64,000 bases of DNA from Slackia isoflavoniconvertens (lineage in GTDB: Bacteria > Actinomycetota > Coriobacteriia > Coriobacteriales > Eggerthellaceae): assembly GCF_003725955.1 (NCBI RefSeq), contig NZ_QIBZ01000003.1, positions 1 to 64,000 of the forward strand. The letters are read 5' to 3'. The notes beneath the pieces are model-generated. The model was not told where the DNA came from and made no database searches. It worked only from the letters and a program-made list of their open reading frames with translations. Below are positions 25,810 through 34,544 of the stretch, piece by piece. The position numbers and the translations under genes are program-made. Each line of letters begins with the position of its first letter. Position 1 is the first letter of the stretch.

Positions 25810-27117
25810 GTGTTCGAGCAAATGCTTTCGCATATGACGTTCGTTGACGTCTTCAACTGGTCCGTTCTGCTGGTTTTCAGCATCTGCTACATCTACCAGT
25901 TCTACTACGTATTCGTCGTGCTCACGCGCAAACCGCCTTTGCAGGAAGCCAAGGCCAATCACAAATATGCCGTGATGATTTCTGCGCGCAACGAGAGCCA
26001 AGTTATCGGCGACCTCATTCACAGCATTCGCGTGCAAAACTACCCGCAAGAGCTCATCAGCATTTTCGTGATTGCCGACAACTGCACCGACAATACCGCG
26101 GAAATCGCACGAAACGCTGGCGCAACCGAAGTGTACGAGCGCTTTAACGACGAGGAAGTCGGCAAGGGCTACGCGCTGAATTACGGCTGGCATGAAATCC
26201 AAAAACGCGACGATGCCGAAAGCTTCGAAGCGTATTTCGTATTCGACGCCGACAACGTGCTCGATGCGAATTACTTCCGCGAAATGAATAAAGTCTTTGA
26301 CGGCGGCGCCGAGGCTTCCACGAGCTATCGCAACTCTAAGAACTACGGAAGCAACTGGATTTCTGCCGGCTATGCCATTTGGTTCTTACGCGAGGCAAAA
26401 TACCTGAGCCAGGCGCGCCTCACACTCAACACGAGTTGCGCTATTTCGGGAACGGGCTTCTTCATTGCCGCCCATGTGCTCAAAGAAAGCGGCGGCTGGA
26501 AATGGCACCTGCTCACGGAAGATATCGAGTTTTCCGCAAGCTCCATTATTGAAGGCCGTCGTATCGCCTATTGCCCCACCGCCATGCTCTATGACGAACA
26601 ACCTATTACTTTCATCGACTCCTGGAACCAGCGCTTCCGTTGGGCAAAAGGCTTTTATCAGGTGTTTTGGCACTATGCCGGCAAGCTGTTCAAGGGTATT
26701 TTCACCAACCCGAAGGGCAAGCGCTTTGCGTGCTACGACATGCTCATGACCATCGCGCCCGCCATGCTGCTCACGATTATTTCCATCGGCTTCAACGGCA
26801 CCATCGCGTTGCTCGCGATATTCGGCGTAATATCGGCAGGCACCATGATCACTTCGGCTTTATCGTCGATGTTCTTCTGCCTGTTTAACTTCATGCTGTT
26901 CATGTTCATCTTCGGCGTGCTTACTACCTTTACCGAATGGGACAACATCCATTCCACCACGGCGAAGAAGATCGGTTACCTGTTCACCTTCCCCATTTTC
27001 CAGCTCACCTACATCCCCATCGCGTTGGTCGCGTTGGTGAAAAAAGCCAGCTGGAAGCCTATCGCCCACACCATTTCGGTTGACGTTGAGGAAATGAGCC
27101 AAACCGGCATGAAATAG
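25810..27117 (+). CDS. Membrane-bound family 2 glycosyltransferase
   Basis: Predicted inverting GT-A glycosyltransferase with membrane helices, of the type that makes or extends polysaccharides or glycolipids at the cytoplasmic face. An N-terminal helix (VLLVFSICYIYQFYYVFVVL) precedes the catalytic domain: ADNCTDNT, FDADN (DxD-like), LLTEDIEFS and the QRFRW motif that marks processive or semi-processive enzymes. Three or four C-terminal helices follow (about 315-420). The frame extends to 25762, but the GTG at 25810, nine bases after AGGAGC, is a better start. No polysaccharide cluster surrounds it, so the substrate is unknown. Confidence 0.87.
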   Translation: MFEQMLSHMTFVDVFNWSVLLVFSICYIYQFYYVFVVLTRKPPLQEAKANHKYAVMISARNESQVIGDLIHSIRVQNYPQELISIFVIADNCTDNTAEIARNAGATEVYERFNDEEVGKGYALNYGWHEIQKRDDAESFEAYFVFDADNVLDANYFREMNKVFDGGAEASTSYRNSKNYGSNWISAGYAIWFLREAKYLSQARLTLNTSCAISGTGFFIAAHVLKESGGWKWHLLTEDIEFSASSIIEGRRIAYCPTAMLYDEQPITFIDSWNQRFRWAKGFYQVFWHYAGKLFKGIFTNPKGKRFACYDMLMTIAPAMLLTIISIGFNGTIALLAIFGVISAGTMITSALSSMFFCLFNFMLFMFIFGVLTTFTEWDNIHSTTAKKIGYLFTFPIFQLTYIPIALVALVKKASWKPIAHTISVDVEEMSQTGMK

Positions 27118-27125
27118 AAACGCGC

Positions 27126-27980
27126 CTATTGGTCCAGAAGGCCACCGGCCGCACTTCCTTTCAGAGCGCCGTTTCGCTGCTTAGGCAGCGGGCGGCGCTC
27201 TTCTTTTATTCCCGGACCTCCAAGTGACACATCGCTCAATTCGACGATGTTCTTCCAGAGGCGCTTCGGCATAAAGCTGCGACGCAGCTCTGGGTTGTAG
27301 CGCGCATCGATTGCAACGCTGTCGTAGAACGTTTTCCAAGCCTGCTCATAGAAGGCATCATCGACGGCAGCGGGCGGCACAACGAAATCGGGAGAACGAA
27401 CGAGCTGCCATTCTCCGTTGTGAGAAACGCCGGCAACATGGTGAACTTCATCGAACACGATGAATGGCTGCGTGTTGAACCGGGCCGAGAACCACCCCAT
27501 AAGCAGCGGCACGACGCTCGCCTTGGGATTGCATACCGCCACATACACGCCATCGCGCGTTTTCGAGAAACGCATGAATTGCACCCAGTAATGATGCTCG
27601 TTTCTGACCGATCGAACAATTTCCGCGAAACGCTCAACATCGGGCGCAGCTTTGTCGAATCGTGCGCGAGGACCACGCTTCATGGCGTATCGAACGAAGG
27701 AAAGAACCGATGAGCCCGCATCGGGTTCATCGGAAAGCGAGGCGGCAACCACGCATTGATATGTCTCCATGCCGCATACGCGAATAATTCCCGCACGCAC
27801 ACGCCACGCCCGTTCCATATTCGTCTCGACCTCAACGATTCGCTGCCCGAGCCTGGGCATAAAGCGGCACGAAGCCGATACGTCAGAAGGGTATTCCTTC
27901 CGTTCAAAGGCGAGAAAGACCGCCGTGAGCAGCCCTTCAAGCGAACCATCATGCACGTAGGCAAGCTCAAGGTCGTCCAT
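27126..27980 (-). CDS. DUF4130 / TIGR03915-type predicted DNA-metabolism protein
   Basis: Matches the family that is regularly encoded beside a radical SAM protein of TIGR03916 type and is sometimes fused to a uracil-DNA glycosylase-like domain; hence a proposed DNA repair role without biochemical proof. Features: YVHDGSLEGLLTAVFLAFERKEYP at the N-terminus, RARFDKAAPDVERFAEIVRSVRNEHHYWVQFMRF in the centre, and DEVHHVAGVSHNGEWQLV. Start MDDLELAY at 27980, nine bases after AGAAGGA. Here the partner gene (29687-31003) is upstream on the same strand, with a dipeptidase gene lying between, which is not the usual arrangement. Confidence 0.87.
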   Translation of the reverse strand: MDDLELAYVHDGSLEGLLTAVFLAFERKEYPSDVSASCRFMPRLGQRIVEVETNMERAWRVRAGIIRVCGMETYQCVVAASLSDEPDAGSSVLSFVRYAMKRGPRARFDKAAPDVERFAEIVRSVRNEHHYWVQFMRFSKTRDGVYVAVCNPKASVVPLLMGWFSARFNTQPFIVFDEVHHVAGVSHNGEWQLVRSPDFVVPPAAVDDAFYEQAWKTFYDSVAIDARYNPELRRSFMPKRLWKNIVELSDVSLGGPGIKEERRPLPKQRNGALKGSAAGGLLDQ

Positions 27981-28092
27981 CGGCGGCAATCCTTCTTTCT
28001 TGAACGATAAGCGCGCTTCGCGCCCTGCCGCAGCATGGCAAACCGCACTATGCGCAAACCCCAACAGCCATCATTGGCCGCTGGGGACCATG

Positions 28093-29592
28093 CTACAAAT
28101 TCGGGTTCATCTTAAACGTGAGCGGTGAGGCGATCGACAGGTCGAGCAGAAGCGTCGCAAGGTGCTTTTGAGCATCGGCAACAACCCACGAAGCAAGCTC
28201 GCTGTTGCCCTTTTCGTATACCGCCGCGCGTTCTTCGGCGGGAGCCGCCAGTGCCTCGCGATGCACGTGCTGCGCATGCCGCAAGGCTTTTTGCCACTGC
28301 TCGCTTTTGTAGTCGCCCGAACGCACCTGCGTGACCGCAAAACGCGCATCGCTTGCCGCCTGAAGCGAGCGGAACACCCAATACGGATGGCTCAAATCGG
28401 GTTTAGGCGCTGCATCGTCAAAGCACGCCGGCCACATGTGGGCGTCGCAGAACAGGGGCATATAAGGCGAGAAGCACGGCGTGCCCAGCGCGACCCAACA
28501 AATGGGAGATGCGAGTTCGCCTTTAAGCGCAGCCTGCGCGCACTGCTCGGCAGAAAGCCCAAACACGCCTTCGATTTGGAGCACATGCGATTCCTGCGTA
28601 CGCGAGAGCGCGATAGCGCGATAGCGTTTGCGCGAGAATTCGTCGCCAGCAGTGCCAATGGGGTCGAATTCGGTTTCGTCGAAATGGCTCGAAAGCACCG
28701 CCGCCACATCTTCAACTCCAAGCAGGCGGTTGGGCCGGAAAACGAACGGCAAATCGCTGTCGACCACCGTATGTTCTTTCGCGATTTCGGGAGCAAGCAA
28801 ACGCAAGCCATCCCATACGCGTGGCGTGTTGTAACGCCTGTCGCCATCGGAGCTGGTGCCGAAAATCTCACGGAAGTTGAACGGATGCTCCCCACCGCCG
28901 CCTAAGGCGCTATTAAGCGCATGCTCCTCGACGAATTCGCGAATTCCCTCCGAATACATGAATGAGTCGCTTTCGAAATCGACTTCCTGGATCGAGAGCT
29001 GATTCGCGACCACGGCAACGCAATCGTCGGGAATGCGCTGAGCAACCCAATGATGGCCTGTGGCGATTTCCATATACCACGCTTCCAGATGGTCGGCGAA
29101 CAACACGCCGTTGCTTTCGGCGGAGCCATGCGCAGCCACGATTTCGCCCAAACGCTTCACGCCTTCACGTGCCGTTTTCACGTAAGGCAGCACGACGGTG
29201 AGCATAGCATCTTCGGCAAGGCCATTTTCCACATAGGGGTCGAATGCCAGAACGCGATCGTTTGCCAGCGCGCTTTCGGTAGCCGACATCGCAACGTGGG
29301 CGGCATTCACGCCGGCCTCTTCGAAAAGCCCTTCCTCGGGCGTAACGTCGGGCATGGCGGAATAGCGAAGGCCCCCTTCAGGCAACGTGATGGCAAACCC
29401 GTTCGCGCCCGATACAAGCTCGACGCCATCGCGTTCGCCCGCTGGCACCATGCGAAGCGATTTCGGCGCAGCAGGCGTGGTGTTGTCTTCGTTGCGGGCA
29501 ATGAGAATAGAGCCGTCGCGCGTTGCGGCGCGGCCCACGAGAACCGATGTGCACGAGCGGCGCATAAGACCATCGAACCCTTTTTTCGACAT
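28093..29592 (-). CDS. pepD: Peptidase family C69 dipeptidase
   Basis: Ntn-hydrolase dipeptidase of the PepDA type, cleaving a broad range of dipeptides. The predicted nucleophile is the Cys in RRSCTSVLVG (about residue 13), followed by the family's DGSILIARNED; ESNGVLFADHLEAWYMEIATGHHWVAQRIPDD is the typical central region. The start at 29592 (MSKKGFDG) follows GAGGAGG; the longer frame adds 13 unconserved residues. At 499 residues it is family length. It separates the radical SAM gene from its DUF4130 partner and may share their transcript; a functional link to them is not obvious. Confidence 0.9.
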   Translation of the reverse strand: MSKKGFDGLMRRSCTSVLVGRAATRDGSILIARNEDNTTPAAPKSLRMVPAGERDGVELVSGANGFAITLPEGGLRYSAMPDVTPEEGLFEEAGVNAAHVAMSATESALANDRVLAFDPYVENGLAEDAMLTVVLPYVKTAREGVKRLGEIVAAHGSAESNGVLFADHLEAWYMEIATGHHWVAQRIPDDCVAVVANQLSIQEVDFESDSFMYSEGIREFVEEHALNSALGGGGEHPFNFREIFGTSSDGDRRYNTPRVWDGLRLLAPEIAKEHTVVDSDLPFVFRPNRLLGVEDVAAVLSSHFDETEFDPIGTAGDEFSRKRYRAIALSRTQESHVLQIEGVFGLSAEQCAQAALKGELASPICWVALGTPCFSPYMPLFCDAHMWPACFDDAAPKPDLSHPYWVFRSLQAASDARFAVTQVRSGDYKSEQWQKALRHAQHVHREALAAPAEERAAVYEKGNSELASWVVADAQKHLATLLLDLSIASPLTFKMNPNL

Positions 29593-29686
29593 ACCGTTTC
29601 CTCCTCTACGAAAGCCCCAACGCATGCGCACGCTGAGACTTTTTTCACCTGCGCCCTATAGTAGCTAAAAATATGCGCTGAAGCGC

Positions 29687-31003
29687 CTAGCCTATGCCAT
29701 CGAAAAGGCTCATTTGCCCTGCGAGCACTTTGCCCGACCGACGGCCATGCGACCCCGCTTGAATGGGCGCTGCGAGTTGAGCATGCAAGCTCTCTTTGTC
29801 AAAGCGCGTGCCATGGCCCTGGTAGCGACCCCGACACGTAATGAAAAACCGAGCCCGCTTGTATGCCACGCCGAGCTTGCGAAGCTCGGCTTCACCAAGC
29901 GCCGTGGCGCGCCTCGCACCCACAATCGCCTTCGCCCCGCGCACCCCAATGCCAGGCACGCGCAAAAGTTCCTCATAAGGCGCAGTGTTCACCTCGATGG
30001 GAAACCTATCGAGGTGGTTGATAGCCCAATTCGCCTTCGGATCGATGTCGGTGGCAAGAAACGGCTGGCCCTCATCGATGAGCTCCGCTGCGTCGAACTT
30101 ATAGAAGCGCATAAGCCAATCGGCCTGATAAAGCCTGTGCTCCCTATCGAGCTGCACGGCATTTCCCTGTGGCAGCCGACCGTCTTCGTTTACCGACAAA
30201 TACGCCGAGAAGAACACACGCTTCATATGCATCGTTTTATAGAGCGACGAGGAGAGGTTCAGTATTTGAAAATCGGTTTCGGGGGTTGCGCCGATGATCA
30301 TTTGCGTGCTTTGCCCCGCCGGCGCGAATGCGCGCGTTTTTCGGGCAGGACGCCGCTGCGCCATATAACACGCATCGCGCCGCATAAGCGCCCGCGTATC
30401 GCGATCTTCGGCGATGCCCTCGCGAATTTGGCGCATAGGCGCAACGATGGAATCGCGCGTTTTATTCGGGCACAAAAGCGCAAGGCTTTCGCTCGACGGC
30501 AGCTCCATATTCACGCTGATTCTATCGGCGAGAAGCCCGAGTGCTGCCAGCAAATCGGACGACGTTCCCGGAACCGCCTTCGCATGAATGTAGCCGCGAA
30601 AGCCATATTCCTCGCGAAGAATGCGCAAGCATTCGATGATGCGCTCCGTCGTGTAATCGGGGCTCTTCAAAACCCCACTCGAAAGAAACAGGCCCTCGAT
30701 GTAATTGCGCCGGTAGAACTCCATGGTGAGGTCGGCCAATTCACGCGGCCGAAAAGAAGTACGCGGAACATCGTTGGAGCAGCGGCTCGCACAATAGGCG
30801 CAATCGAAGACGCACACGTTGGTGAACAGCACCTTTAAAAGTGTGATGCAGCGCCCGTCGGCTGAAAAGCTATGGCATATGCCCGCCGCCGTCGCGTTGC
30901 CAAGGGCGCCCATGCGCGCATCGCGATCAATGCCGCTCGACGTGCAGGCAACGTCGTATTTCGCAGCATCGGCGAGCAATGCGAGTTTTGCCGTTGTATC
31001 CAC
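29687..31003 (-). CDS. Radical SAM protein of predicted DNA modification/repair
   Basis: TIGR03916-type protein. The radical SAM cluster motif CVFDCAYC is at about residues 64-71 with adjacent CASRC; the TIM-barrel region includes GLFLSSGVLKSPDYTTERI and HAKAVPGTSSDL. The C-terminus has a helix-hairpin-helix DNA-binding motif (RVPGIGVRGAKAIVGAR, about 345-361). This combination and constant pairing with DUF4130 suggest action on DNA, but no reaction is known. GTG start after GAAGGGG. It is preceded by a strong promoter with two SOS-like boxes, which independently supports a DNA-damage function. Confidence 0.9.
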   Translation of the reverse strand: MDTTAKLALLADAAKYDVACTSSGIDRDARMGALGNATAAGICHSFSADGRCITLLKVLFTNVCVFDCAYCASRCSNDVPRTSFRPRELADLTMEFYRRNYIEGLFLSSGVLKSPDYTTERIIECLRILREEYGFRGYIHAKAVPGTSSDLLAALGLLADRISVNMELPSSESLALLCPNKTRDSIVAPMRQIREGIAEDRDTRALMRRDACYMAQRRPARKTRAFAPAGQSTQMIIGATPETDFQILNLSSSLYKTMHMKRVFFSAYLSVNEDGRLPQGNAVQLDREHRLYQADWLMRFYKFDAAELIDEGQPFLATDIDPKANWAINHLDRFPIEVNTAPYEELLRVPGIGVRGAKAIVGARRATALGEAELRKLGVAYKRARFFITCRGRYQGHGTRFDKESLHAQLAAPIQAGSHGRRSGKVLAGQMSLFDGIG

Positions 31004-31022
31004 CGCGCCCCTTCCGCAAAAT

Positions 31023-31067
31023 CGAACATCTTTTCGTTATTCTAAAGCGAATAAATGTTCGATTCAA
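31023..31067 (-). promoter_or_regulatory. Promoter with two LexA-like SOS boxes
   Basis: Minus strand: -35 TTGAAT (31067-31062), 17-bp spacer, -10 TAGAAT (31044-31039). Two 14-bp sites resemble the Gram-positive/actinobacterial LexA box CGAAC-N4-GTTCG: CGAACATTTATTCG within the spacer (31061-31048) and CGAAAAGATGTTCG at the expected start site (31036-31023), each with one mismatch in a half-site. The outer halves also form a perfect TCGAACAT/ATGTTCGA inverted repeat. Binding at either site would block polymerase. Confidence 0.8.
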
Positions 31068-31221
31068 GATGATTTTTCGCGAAAATCACGACGCGACTGT
31101 ACAGTAGCTTCGGTTCGAAAGCCACATTCCGCAAAGGCCGGAAACGACGTTGCCGTGTTTTGGAGAACCCGGACAATTGCGCTAGCATGGAAGAAACACC
31201 TCGAGAATCGAAAGGCGCACT

Positions 31222-31754
31222 ATGAAAATTTGCGTGTTCTGCTCCTCTTCCGACAACCTTGACGCGAAATATGTCGATGCGGCGAAGGCTCTCGGCGAAC
31301 CATCGCCGCGCGCGGCCACGAGCTCGTGTTCGGAGGTTACGACAAAGGCCTCATGGGCGATGTCGCGAATGCCGCCGTCGCTGCAGGTGGGCACGTGTTC
31401 GGCGTGACCACCACGGGCCTCACCGCCAAGGGGCGCGCCATTGTCGAAGGCATCGAAAACGTGGAGGAGCCCGACCTTTCCACGCGCATCAAGCACATGG
31501 TGAGCATGTCCGACGCCTTCGTCACGCTGCCGGGAGGCCTTGGCACATTCGAAGAATTCTTCAGCGTGATGTCGCAAATCAAGGCTGGCGAGCTGAAAGC
31601 CACCTGCGCGCTGCTCGACGTTGACGGTTACTTCAAACCGCTCGTGGAAATGCTCGACCTTTCGTGCGAAACGGGCCTCAATTCCTGTGATTGGCGCGCA
31701 TTCTGCGATGTTTTCACCACCCCTGACGACATTATCGATTGGCTCGAGAAATAA
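31222..31754 (+). pseudogene. LOG-family protein gene, frameshifted
   Basis: Lysine-decarboxylase-like (LOG) family; characterised members are cytokinin-riboside 5'-monophosphate phosphoribohydrolases or related nucleotide hydrolases. The N-terminal part MKICVFCSSSDNLDAKYVDAAKALGE is in one frame; the remainder (FGGYDKGLMGDVANAAV, LPGGLGTFEEFFSVMS with the catalytic PGGxGTxxE) is in another. The frames join if one A is added at about 31299 (GAACC to GAAACC, giving E-T-I-A-A-R-G-H). A single missing base therefore breaks an otherwise intact 177-residue gene. Good RBS GAAAGG before the ATG. Either a real recent inactivation or an assembly error. Confidence 0.88.
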
Positions 31755-31924
31755 TGGCGCGCCCTTCTTCCTCCAAGGCGTTCGAAGCGGCGCTTGCGCG
31801 CAAAGCTGCCATGCAAGCAGCACGATGCGCAGGCGCGAAGGCGCCTTCCGCGAAGGGCATTGGCCCCAACAAGGCCTGCGGGCACAAAGGCGGCATTCGC
31901 AGGCAGGGCTCGAAACGCGGATAG
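31754..31924 (+). CDS. Small basic protein (56 residues)
   Basis: ATG overlaps the stop codon of the LOG gene (TAATG), a coupling arrangement that favours a real gene. The product is rich in Ala, Lys and Arg (MARPSSSKAFEAALARKAAM; KGIGPNKACGHKGGIRRQGS) with two cysteines and no membrane segment. Possibly a nucleic-acid-binding or disordered protein. No family recognised; composition alone could also arise from a spurious high-GC frame. Confidence 0.45.
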   Translation: MARPSSSKAFEAALARKAAMQAARCAGAKAPSAKGIGPNKACGHKGGIRRQGSKRG

Positions 31925-32064
31925 CATGGCCATGGCCGCGCGGCGCTTTTAAAGGCCCGAATGCATGGTGATTTCTTTACGACAAGACGCGCCGTTGGCT
32001 TGTGGGCTGAAATGCGGGTAAACTAGTTTGTCCGAATTTTGGCCCGCGAATGCTAGGAGCCGCT

Positions 32065-34230
32065 ATGCAAGAAAACACCGCAGCCGAAGACGCCCAGGCG
32101 TTCGGCACCTCGCCCGACGACCCCGTTTTCGTCACCGAGCAGGCGCATCTTTCTGAGGTATACGCCGAGCTGGAAAAGATGCGTGGCGAACTCGTGCGCA
32201 AAATGGAAGCCACGAGCGCCGCAGCCGCACGCGATAAGCTCGATTTGCTTTCCGAAATCTCGAACGACTTCACGAGCGATACCGAAACGAGCGAAACCTA
32301 CGCGTCGTATGGTGCCGTGAACAGCGTCATCGATTCGTACAACGCGCAGCAGGAAGTGACCGCCGACAAATTGGCGCGCTGCCGCCTGCTTTTGCGCCAG
32401 CCGTACTTCGCGAAAGTCGCGCTGCAATTCAAGCCCGGCCAGCCGCCCAAGGAGCTTTACATCGGCGCCGCCGGCATTTCCGACGACAACTACAAGCGTC
32501 TCGTCGTTGACTGGCGAAGCCCTGTAGCCGAAACCTATTACAACCAGAGCAACGGGGCCACGAGCTATGTGGCAAACGGGCGAACCATTCATGTTGACCT
32601 CGCGTGCCGACGCCAGTTCGACATCGAAGCCGACACGCTCCACGCCTACTTCGACACCACCGTCGCCATTCAGGACGCGCTTCTGCTCGAATCGCTTTCG
32701 CATCAACGCACCGCGCAAATGAAGGCCATTACCGCCACCATCCAGCGCGAGCAAAATGAAGTCGTGCGCCACGAAGACGTTCCCGCGCTTTTGGTGGCAG
32801 GCATTGCGGGCAGCGGCAAGACGAGCGTGCTTCTGCAGCGCATCGCATACCTGTTCTACCAAAATCGCACCGAGCTCGACCCAAGCGAAGTGTTCCTTAT
32901 TACGCCGAACCCGATTTTCCGCACGTATATCGAAAACGTGCTACCCGACATGGGAGAACGCAATCCCGAAACGCTCACGTGGGCGGAATTCGCAAGCCGC
33001 GTAATGCCGCTTGACAAGGCCGCCGAGAAGAAGAGCGTGCCCGTCGATGCCTTATGGCGCATTGACGAAGCCATCGCGAACCTCGAATTCGAAGACGATG
33101 ACTTCCGCGAGCTGCACCACGGCAATGTGAAACTTCTGGGCATCAACCAGATTCGCAAGGTGAATGCGAAATACCGCAACGTTCCCGCCGGTCCGCACCG
33201 CGCCACGCTCATGCGCGAAGATTTGGAAGACGCCCTTGAGGCGCGCGTGAAGCAGCTCGCGTCGGGCTCTGCCGTGCTTGAAGAGCTCGAGGGCATGACG
33301 CTCAACGAGCAGCTTTCCCAGTTCGGCGAACCCTATGCGCCCGTCGACGAAAAGGAGGCGCGCGATTTCGCGTTGCGCCTTCTGCAAGACCGCTACCAGG
33401 GAGCATTCCGCGCAGTGCGAGACGACGCGTGGTTGCGCATCGATCGCATTGGCATGCGCCTTTTGGGGGAAAAGAGCCTCTCGGCGCTGGAATGGCTCTA
33501 TTTGAAGATGGCCATCACCGGCCTGAGCGACGCTTATGCGAAATACGTGATGATCGACGAGGTGCAAGATTATTCGGCAGCCCAGCTCGCCGTGCTCGCG
33601 CGTTTCTTCCGTCGCGCGCATTTCATGCTCCTTGGCGACGAAAACCAGGCAATCAACCCCAACACGGCGTCGTTTGCCGAGGTGCGCGAAGTATTCACGC
33701 GTCTGCGCGGCGGCATTTCAACCTGCAGCCTGCTTACGAGCTACCGCTCCTCGCCTGAAATCACCGAGATTTTCGCAGGTCTTTTGCCTGCCGAGCAGCG
33801 CGCGAAAATCTCGTCGGTGCAACGCGCAAGCGAACCCGTGCGCGTCGATTGCTACGGCAACGACGACGAATACGCCGCCGCATTGCGCGAAGCCGTTGCG
33901 CACGCGAAGGAAAACGACGGCCTTACGGCCATCGTGGTTCCATGGAAGCACGAGGCCAAGCGCCTGCGCGGGTTCTTGGGCGATGCTGCCGATGACTTGG
34001 TCGATATGGAAACGGCAGCCGAGCTGCCCACGAACGGTGCCATGATTATCACGCTGCAACTGGCAAAAGGCCTGGAATTCGACCACGTGATCGTACCCGA
34101 CGCGAGCGCACGCGTATTCCCCGCCGATGACCGCGTGGCGAAAAACCGCCTGTATACCACCGTTTCACGCGCGACTCGCTCGGTTCAGATTCTGTGCCGC
34201 GGAGAGCTTACGCCGTTGCTAAAGAAGTAG
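32065..34230 (+). CDS. helD: HelD-like UvrD/Rep-type ATPase
   Basis: Superfamily 1 helicase-like protein. HelD relatives in Gram-positives release stalled RNA polymerase from DNA using an N-terminal coiled coil and ATPase lobes. Here residues about 25-110 form a charged helical arm (HLSEVYAELEKMRGELVRKM), followed by VVDWRSPVAETYYNQSNG, Walker A AGIAGSGKTS at about 246-255, MIDEVQDYS (motif II) at about 495, LTSYRSSPEI and the C-terminal QLAKGLEFDHVIVPDAS and NRLYTTVSRAT. The start at 32065 has AGGAG six bases upstream. 721 residues, family length. Confidence 0.93.
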   Translation: MQENTAAEDAQAFGTSPDDPVFVTEQAHLSEVYAELEKMRGELVRKMEATSAAAARDKLDLLSEISNDFTSDTETSETYASYGAVNSVIDSYNAQQEVTADKLARCRLLLRQPYFAKVALQFKPGQPPKELYIGAAGISDDNYKRLVVDWRSPVAETYYNQSNGATSYVANGRTIHVDLACRRQFDIEADTLHAYFDTTVAIQDALLLESLSHQRTAQMKAITATIQREQNEVVRHEDVPALLVAGIAGSGKTSVLLQRIAYLFYQNRTELDPSEVFLITPNPIFRTYIENVLPDMGERNPETLTWAEFASRVMPLDKAAEKKSVPVDALWRIDEAIANLEFEDDDFRELHHGNVKLLGINQIRKVNAKYRNVPAGPHRATLMREDLEDALEARVKQLASGSAVLEELEGMTLNEQLSQFGEPYAPVDEKEARDFALRLLQDRYQGAFRAVRDDAWLRIDRIGMRLLGEKSLSALEWLYLKMAITGLSDAYAKYVMIDEVQDYSAAQLAVLARFFRRAHFMLLGDENQAINPNTASFAEVREVFTRLRGGISTCSLLTSYRSSPEITEIFAGLLPAEQRAKISSVQRASEPVRVDCYGNDDEYAAALREAVAHAKENDGLTAIVVPWKHEAKRLRGFLGDAADDLVDMETAAELPTNGAMIITLQLAKGLEFDHVIVPDASARVFPADDRVAKNRLYTTVSRATRSVQILCRGELTPLLKK

Positions 34231-34241
34231 GTTACCTGTTC

Positions 34242-34397
34242 GGGAAGGCCCGGATGGGAGGCTCTCCAAGGCCACGGTTCGCTACCGCTGCGCTCCTTCG
34301 GAGCTACGCTATGCGCTCACCTGGCTGCGCTTAATTTTGAAATTAAAAGCACATTTGAGCGCAGACGGCGTTGGAGAGCCTCCCTCCGGGCCCTCCC
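34242..34397. repeat. Inverted-repeat element downstream of helD
   Basis: Arms of 28 and 27 bases (34242-34269 and 34371-34397) match in inverted orientation with one substitution and one bulge; each contains GGGAGGCTCTCCAA. Between them are nested smaller stems, including GCTCC/GGAGC and TTAATTT/AAATTAA. The 156-base unit could be a palindromic mobile unit (MITE-like) or a folded RNA. It fills most of the 313-base gap between helD and the ABC exporter. Confidence 0.65.
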
Positions 34398-34447
34398 TGT
34401 ATTTTCTGCGGGAGCCGAAGCTAAAGCCGGCAGTCTTGGCGCGCCTT

Positions 34448-34480
34448 AACCTGTTAAATGCTCCGAGCATTTAACAGGTT
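34448..34480. repeat. Perfect 15-bp hairpin
   Basis: AACCTGTTAAATGCT, a CCG loop, and its exact complement AGCATTTAACAGGTT. No T-run follows on either strand, so it is not a standard intrinsic terminator. It lies 65 bases past the stop of the ABC exporter gene (minus strand) and next to the inverted-repeat element. Confidence 0.7.
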
Positions 34481-34544
34481 CTCGCAGGCAATAATTGGGA
34501 ACCGAAGCAACCGCCTGACCCCTTAGCGACGTTGGCCGATAGCG

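Noticed and set aside
31000-31067. E. coli-type LexA box (CTGT-N8-ACAG)
   Set aside because: Not present. The sites fit the Gram-positive/actinobacterial CGAAC-N4-GTTCG pattern instead.
31290-31330. Programmed ribosomal frameshift in the LOG gene
   Set aside because: No slippery heptamer or downstream pseudoknot is evident, and the family is not known for frameshifting; a base deletion is simpler.
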